NCBI RefSeq assembly: GCF_014898815.1
Contig: NW_026515545.1
Span: 496,001 to 560,000 of the forward strand
Source: Panonychus citri
Taxonomy: Eukaryota > Arthropoda > Arachnida > Trombidiformes > Tetranychidae
Direction: 5' to 3'
Length of the DNA stretch: 64,000 bases
Positions 58,747 to 64,000 of the stretch are shown here, piece by piece. A program made the translations under genes and the position numbers. Position 1 is the first letter of the stretch. Each line of letters opens with the position of its first letter. The notes under the pieces were generated by a model. That model was not told where the DNA came from. It did no database searches and saw only the letters and a program-made list of their open reading frames with translations.

Positions 58747-61700
58747 GAAAGAAGACGATCATCTTCACAGAATTTAGGTTCGTATTCAAATTAGTGCAAA
58801 AGCTAAATTTTCTAAAATGATGAAATTGATTCTTTCTGCTTAAGCCATTTGTTCTAAAGGTTTTCAAGGCTTGACGTGATCAGAATGTTTTTCGATCGAT
58901 TATCTGAACACCCACTGAAATAAATGTAACATATCGATTTAATTCAAAAGAAAAGCTTAGATTGATGATAAGATGTCGAGAATCGAGGGAAATCACCGCA
59001 TTTTTCCAATGAAAAAAACTACGTTGAACTTAGTTGTTCGAAACACGTTATGTATTGATATTTGGTTAATACAAGTACTAATAAAATAAACGAACAACTA
59101 ATTCCCTGTGTATTTATTTGAAATTCATCGCTGAAATTTGAAAAGAATTGAATTGAAAGTTGTTATTCTTTCATCTATCATTCTCACCAGGATCATCGAT
59201 TCAACAAGGAGGTTGATTCAGTGACCGGTTATCGAACCAAATCCATTCTTTGTTTACCAATTCTCAACGGACGTGGAGATGTTATTGGAGTGGCTCAATG
59301 TATAAATAAGCTACCAGATGGATCCTGGTTCAGCCAACAGGATGTTGAGGTACAGTTATCATGATAATAACTTAATGGAAAAAGAATTCACAATAAATTC
59401 AAGAAAATCTCATAAAGTAAAACGATCAATTATTGAACAAAAGATTTAATATCATGATTGAATTTAAAGTTCCTTGTAAACTCAAAAAGTTTATATCAAA
59501 AATTCTGAATTATTGTAATCATTTATCTACAGGATTTCAAAAAGTATTTAACTTTCTGTGGAATCGGGATTCAAAATGCTCAACTATTTGAACTTTCTGT
59601 TCAGGAATATAAACGTAATCAGGTAAAATAATAACTCAATAACTTTTACCAATGTAAACAATTAAATTCAATGAAATTGTTTTTTGGGACCTGAAGAAAG
59701 ATTTTTATTAATAGAATCTGTCCAACAATTTTATTTGCAACTTCGATTCATATTTTAGCTTCTGCTGAATTTAGCACGATCCATTTTCGAGGAAACCTCT
59801 AGTCTTGAAGCTCTGATCAATAAGATAATGATCCAAGCTCAAGGACTTTTACCATGTGAAAGGTCAAGAGTTTACCTGGTTGATATTGACTCACTCGAAG
59901 AAAAGGTGAGATTTAATGAGAACTGGCCAAACAAACTTTCAAATTGTGGCTCAATAATTCTGATCTTATTTATTTTCTTCAGAGACAATCAATCAGCTCA
60001 ATATTTGAATCTTCCTCTGGAGATGATAATTTTCACAAGCTCAGGTAATCATTATTGGTCAGTTTTAAATTGATTGACAATAAAATTCAATTCTGATTTC
60101 AGGCTTGGTGAAACTCATGATATCTATTTGAAACTTGCACACAAAGTATTACTTTCTGGCCAGGTAAGTTTTCTGTAGGTAGATCAATGATAATATTCAA
60201 CTTTTATCCAAACATCAGAGTCAAAAAAGTTTTTAAAATCCTTAGAATTTTTTTATTGTCATATCATTTAATATGGATAGAAAAACGAAATCGAGATAAA
60301 ATTTTTCTGACATATTAAGTTCATTTATTCACAGTTAAACAGATCTTGGATCATATTATCAACTTGAATATCGAATTGGGTGAAAGAAAGAGACTGATAA
60401 ATTTTTGAATTTTAAATTTCTTTCCTTCCAAATAGAAAAAACCTCCAGGAGTAGCTTTTCATATCCATTGGAAAAGGAGAACTAAGAAAAGAGAAGTTCT
60501 TTCAGAAATGAATAACTATAGATTTCTAGAGCAACAAATACTATCATGGTATCAGAACATCATATCGCCATGAACTCATGGATTCATTTCTTAATCATAA
60601 AATTCAAGTTTATTTTTCTTTCTCAATCTCAATAAAAGAAAACTTGTCAATAGGAAATTGATAATATCTTTAAAGAAATCTAATGTATATTCGGGTTATA
60701 ATACTTTTATTAAATTTGATTCCTACTGAATATGATGATAAAACAGATTCTATTATGTATCGATAACAAATGTTAATATTCAATACTTTATCCTCCATAA
60801 TCCATTCAGACATCGAATCGGAATTGCATTAAAAACTGTGATGATTTTATGGAAATTGATAATTATGATAGTTCTGGAAACGGAAGTGCATCCACATCTT
60901 TGAAAGGAGCTCGAGCGATTTTATCAATTCCAATTCTTAACTCATCTGGTATTGTTATTGGTGTCGCTCAGATGATTAATAAAACGGCTGGTGATTTATT
61001 TACCGACGTTGATATATCCACACTCGAGGTTCGTAACATATATCGAACTTATTGCTATAATAGATTTTTTAGCGAAAAATTCTGCAAACTTTTTTTCACT
61101 TGGATTTTTAGGCTTTTTCGATATTCTGTGGATTAGGAATTCATAAAACGCAAATGTATGAAAAAGCGATCAAGTTAATGGCTAAGCAAAAAGTGGCCTT
61201 GGAGGTTTTATCTTATCATGCATCCTCATCAATCGAGGAGACAAACAACTTAACTGTGAGAATTAGTTCTGATCGTTAATCACTGAGCTCTAAGTAATTT
61301 ATTTCTTTGTTTTCTAGTCTATGAAAGTTGAAAGTGTTCAGTATTATGGATTGGATAGTTTTTCTTTCAGCGATTTCAATTTATCGGAAACGGATACATG
61401 TTTGGCCACACTCAGAATTTTCATGGAATTAGGACTAATTAATAGATTTCAAATACCTTACAAGGTGATCAATCATTCATCTGTTAATTTTGATATTTAA
61501 ATCTCATCTAATTTAATCTTCTCATCGTTGATTAAGGTTCTATGTCGATGGTTATTAAGTGTTAAGAAAAATTATCGCCCAGTAATTTATCACAATTGGA
61601 GACATTCATTCAACGTGACTCAAACCATGTACACAATTTTAACGGTAAATTTGTTGCTTGATCGTTGAAATACAATTTTACTAATGGTTAGTTGTTATTC

Positions 61701-62774
61701 AATTAGACTGGAGGAATGGAAAAGATTATGAATCAACTTGATATTTTGGCTTTAATTGTTGCATGTTTATGTCACGATTTGGACCATCGAGGAACCAACA
61801 ACTCATTTCAGTCAAAGTAAAGTAGTTATCTTATTTTCAACTCAGTCATATAATTTCAATAGCTCAGAGCGATTTATAAATTATTGTTCTTCCAATAGGA
61901 TTGACTCTCCATTAGCAACTCTTTACAGTACATCAACTATGGAGCATCATCACTTTGATCAATGCATAATGATACTTAATAGTGAGGTAAATTAACAGAA
62001 AGAAAACAACAAATTATCAACAATTAACCTGAGCAAAAAATTATTTTTTTTCGACAGGGTAACAATATACTTCAAGCTTTATCACCAGAGGAGTACAAAT
62101 CCGTTGTCAGCCTGATCGAGTCTTGTATTTTATCAACAGATCTTGCACAATATTTCAAGTAAGATGGACAAACATTCAAATTGAATATTTAATTGTTTAC
62201 CTAGTTTTTTTTATTTCATTGCAATTTCCCACTCTTAGTAAACGAGATAAATTCAAGGACTTGGTTTCAAATAAATCAACTGAATGGATCGGTAATAATA
62301 AAACAATTTTAGCCGGAATGCTTATGACTGCTTGTGATGTTTCAGCAATATGCAAACCTTGGTCAATTCAATGTCGAATTGCTCAACTTGTAGCAGATGA
62401 ATTTTTCCAACAAGGAGACTTGGAGAAAAATCAACTCAATTCCCAGCCGATTGCCATGATGGATAGGGATAGGAAGCATGAATTCCCAGTTATGCAAGTA
62501 ACGTTTATTGATACAATTTGTCTTCCAATTTATTCAGTAAGTTCAGCGCAATCAACCAATCGTACAAGCGTTTCATTAGAAAAAGACCACAAGAGAAAAA
62601 TATAAATACAAAATTTTGTTCTCATCTTGTATAAATACTATTTAGATCCTGAGTGATTGCTGGCCTCCTCTCAATCCGTTATATAAAGGATGTCTTGCAA
62701 ATCGTACTCGGTGGTTTAAAATTCAATCATCGGTGGATAAGAGTGATGAGGATTTTGATCTTTCACGACAATGA
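51030..62774 (+). CDS. PDE11: PDE11-type cyclic nucleotide phosphodiesterase
   Basis: Sixteen phase-consistent exons, 935 residues: 51030-51609, 54023-54387, 59191-59349, 59533-59622, 59759-59905, 59983-60044, 60103-60163, 60810-61028, 61112-61255, 61318-61464, 61537-61644, 61707-61816, 61899-61986, 62058-62158, 62239-62536, 62646-62774. Residues 1-193 are a variable Ser/Asp-rich N region. LLMELIRDISNELDINTLCHK opens GAF-A (about 215-390), with DRGSLFLARGGREKRFL and GVAQCINKLPDGSWF. GAF-B spans about 400-585. The HD catalytic domain (about 610-935) has YHNWRHSFNVTQ, LCHDLDHRGTNN, TMEHHHFDQ and MLMTACDVSAICKPW with the metal-binding His/Asp residues. PDE11 hydrolyses cAMP and cGMP in the cytosol. 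The NKxnFx3DE motif of both GAFs lacks the Glu (DV and DI). PDE5/6 relatives are the alternative; LMELIRDISNELD favours PDE11. Confidence 0.93.
54388..59190 (+). other. 4.8-kb intron 2 of PDE11
   Basis: The second-largest feature of this locus after the gene itself, while most other introns here are 60-650 bp (intron 1 is 2.4 kb). Very AT-rich, unusually dense in ATCATGAT/TTCATGAT words, with a (CT)n tract at 58704-58743. No nested gene was recognised; short ORFs are random in composition. Confidence 0.6.
58704..58743. repeat. (CT)n microsatellite in PDE11 intron 2
   Basis: About 19 uninterrupted CT units. Confidence 0.95.
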
Positions 62775-63120
62775 GCAAATGAGCTGTGACAAAAAACTCG
62801 CTTCCTAATATTTATTGACCATTTTCTCTTACTCTTCATTTTCGAATCCTTTGCACAATTTATGGATACTATACTCTAGTTGCAAATAGTTGTTATGATT
62901 GATATTAAAGTTGTTTTCATTTTATATCAATAATTAAATTGTTGAACTGTCTTCCTTCACGATTCAATTAAGAACTTAGTTCTATTCTAAATTTTTTATA
63001 CTCAGGACCTGGAACAATGTGGAGTATCAATTTGTGATTTAAAGTTTTTCAATAATTTTGTTATCATAAAAATAAATGTTTCATTCAAAGATTCAGCTTC
63101 AGCGATAGAAAACAAAGAGA

Positions 63121-63254
63121 TAGGGAATAGCCAGAATTTCACTAAATAGTTAATTCCGATTGGATACACGGAATATGAATTCCAATTAATTCACTTCCAT
63201 GGAAATATAACCAATTTAGGAAAATTCCGAAAAGGAACCAATTAAATCAAGTCT
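63121..63254 (+). repeat. Dispersed repeat family 2, copy 2
   Basis: Same order of matches as 18361-18477: TAGGGAATAGCCA, ATTTCACTAAATAGTTAATT, ATTGGATACA, AATATGAATTC, CTTCCATGGAAATATAACCA and CCAATTAAATCAAGTCTTA. Confidence 0.65.
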
Positions 63255-63697
63255 TAATTTGATTAGACTTTAATCTTTATCTATTAATTTTAATTATTTA
63301 ATTTACAGAATCAGCATCATTTAAGGTCAATTATCTAACCCTACTGATTGATTGTTGCCCACAATCAAAATCAACAATCAACAATCAAAATCAACAATTA
63401 AATTAACATTGTTAATTAATCACACAATTAATACGATTCACGTTTTTTGATGCAAACATTGAGAAAGAACCTGATGTGCTACAGAGACACCGAGACCCTT
63501 ATTCGAAAGCTTTTCAAATTCCGCACCAACAAAAAATAGAACGATTGTTGTAAAGGTCGAGGGTCAAAAGTTATAATTTTTTCAAATTTTCTCTTTCTTT
63601 TCTCTTTCTTTTGACTTTTGCTTCTTTTCGTATCCTTCAAATATTAGTATTGTTTAACAGTTGCATTGTTGTTAAAAATGATTTTAAAGAAAGAGAA

Positions 63698-63698
<1 letters not shown>

Positions 63699-63734
<36 letters not shown>
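63699..63734. repeat. (GA)n microsatellite
   Basis: About 17 GA units following a GAAAGAGAAAGA block. Confidence 0.93.
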
Positions 63735-63736
<2 letters not shown>

Positions 63737-64000
63737 TTTCCGTAATATCTCAATATTAAAACTTATCGCACAAACAATGAGTATTTAATTAAAAACAAAT
63801 GACCACAAAATAATATAAAACCAATATATTACAAAAATGACATACAAATTTTAAACTTAAAACATTGAAGGGACATTGCCAACTGGCCTTTTTCCTTTTC
63901 CAAAAAGAAAAATGGAGGATGAGGATGAAGATAAGGACGAGGGAGCGAGGAAGAAGGGAGAGAGAAAGGGGAAAAATTTGGTTAATGATGATGACGGTAC

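Larger units (their letters stand above)
62775..64000. other. PDE11 3' flank and window end
   Basis: Contains the PDE11 3' UTR (an AATAAA at about 63070 is one candidate signal), the family 2 repeat at 63121-63254, AATCAACAATCAA repeats near 63365-63400 and a (GA)n tract. No gene was recognised up to the edge. Confidence 0.4.

Noticed and set aside
59906..60073. ORF extension reading through 59906-60073 in PDE11
   Set aside because: It crosses an intron (59906-59982). The spliced frame gives the expected GAF-B sequence.
1..64000. Transfer RNA, rRNA, bacterial operons or viral genes
   Set aside because: None was recognised by eye. A covariance-model scan would be needed to exclude small RNA genes.

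Overview
The window is AT-rich animal nuclear DNA with spliceosomal introns (GT..AG, many only 60-100 bp), TATA/initiator promoters, AATAAA signals and decayed mobile DNA. A spider mite (Tetranychidae, Tetranychus-like) fits best. The conserved genes are arthropod or metazoan types, and two very serine-rich secreted proteins have the composition of spider-mite silk fibroins. The species assignment is inference.

Layout. 0-2.3 kb, minus strand: HSBP1 and a tiny secreted Tyr/Gly/Ala-rich peptide with a good TATA box. 4.7-8.8 kb is a graveyard: a dispersed repeat, an orphan first exon of a PDCD5-like gene, a shattered Piwi pseudogene and an unrecognised coding remnant. 12.3-16.2 kb: Golgi alpha-mannosidase II, broken by three -1 frame changes. 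17-20.1 kb: a long fold-back repeat, a cluster of TTCACCAA motifs and a decayed coding fragment. 20.5-29.2 kb is a compact housekeeping block: DET1 (minus), PDCD6/ALG-2, VIPAS39/SPE-39, and an elongase-like membrane protein that has lost its histidine box.

31-49 kb is the most unusual part. Two paralogous silk-like genes with near-identical core promoters, 5' leaders and tails lie about 15.7 kb apart in the same orientation. Between them sit a TA-flanked inverted-repeat transposon, two tandem 14-16 exon genes for large single-pass membrane proteins (beta-rich, LolA-like ectodomain plus three Cys-rich PAN/apple-like modules and a conserved cytoplasmic motif), and the inverted 3' end of a third silk gene.

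51-62.8 kb: a 16-exon PDE11-type cyclic-nucleotide phosphodiesterase with two GAF domains and an HD catalytic domain, including a 4.8-kb intron. The rest is intergenic AT-rich sequence with GA/CT microsatellites.

Six -1 frame changes were found in otherwise well-preserved genes. They may be recent mutations or uncorrected assembly indels, so pseudogene calls for those loci are provisional. Exon boundaries were read by eye from splice consensus and reading-frame continuity.
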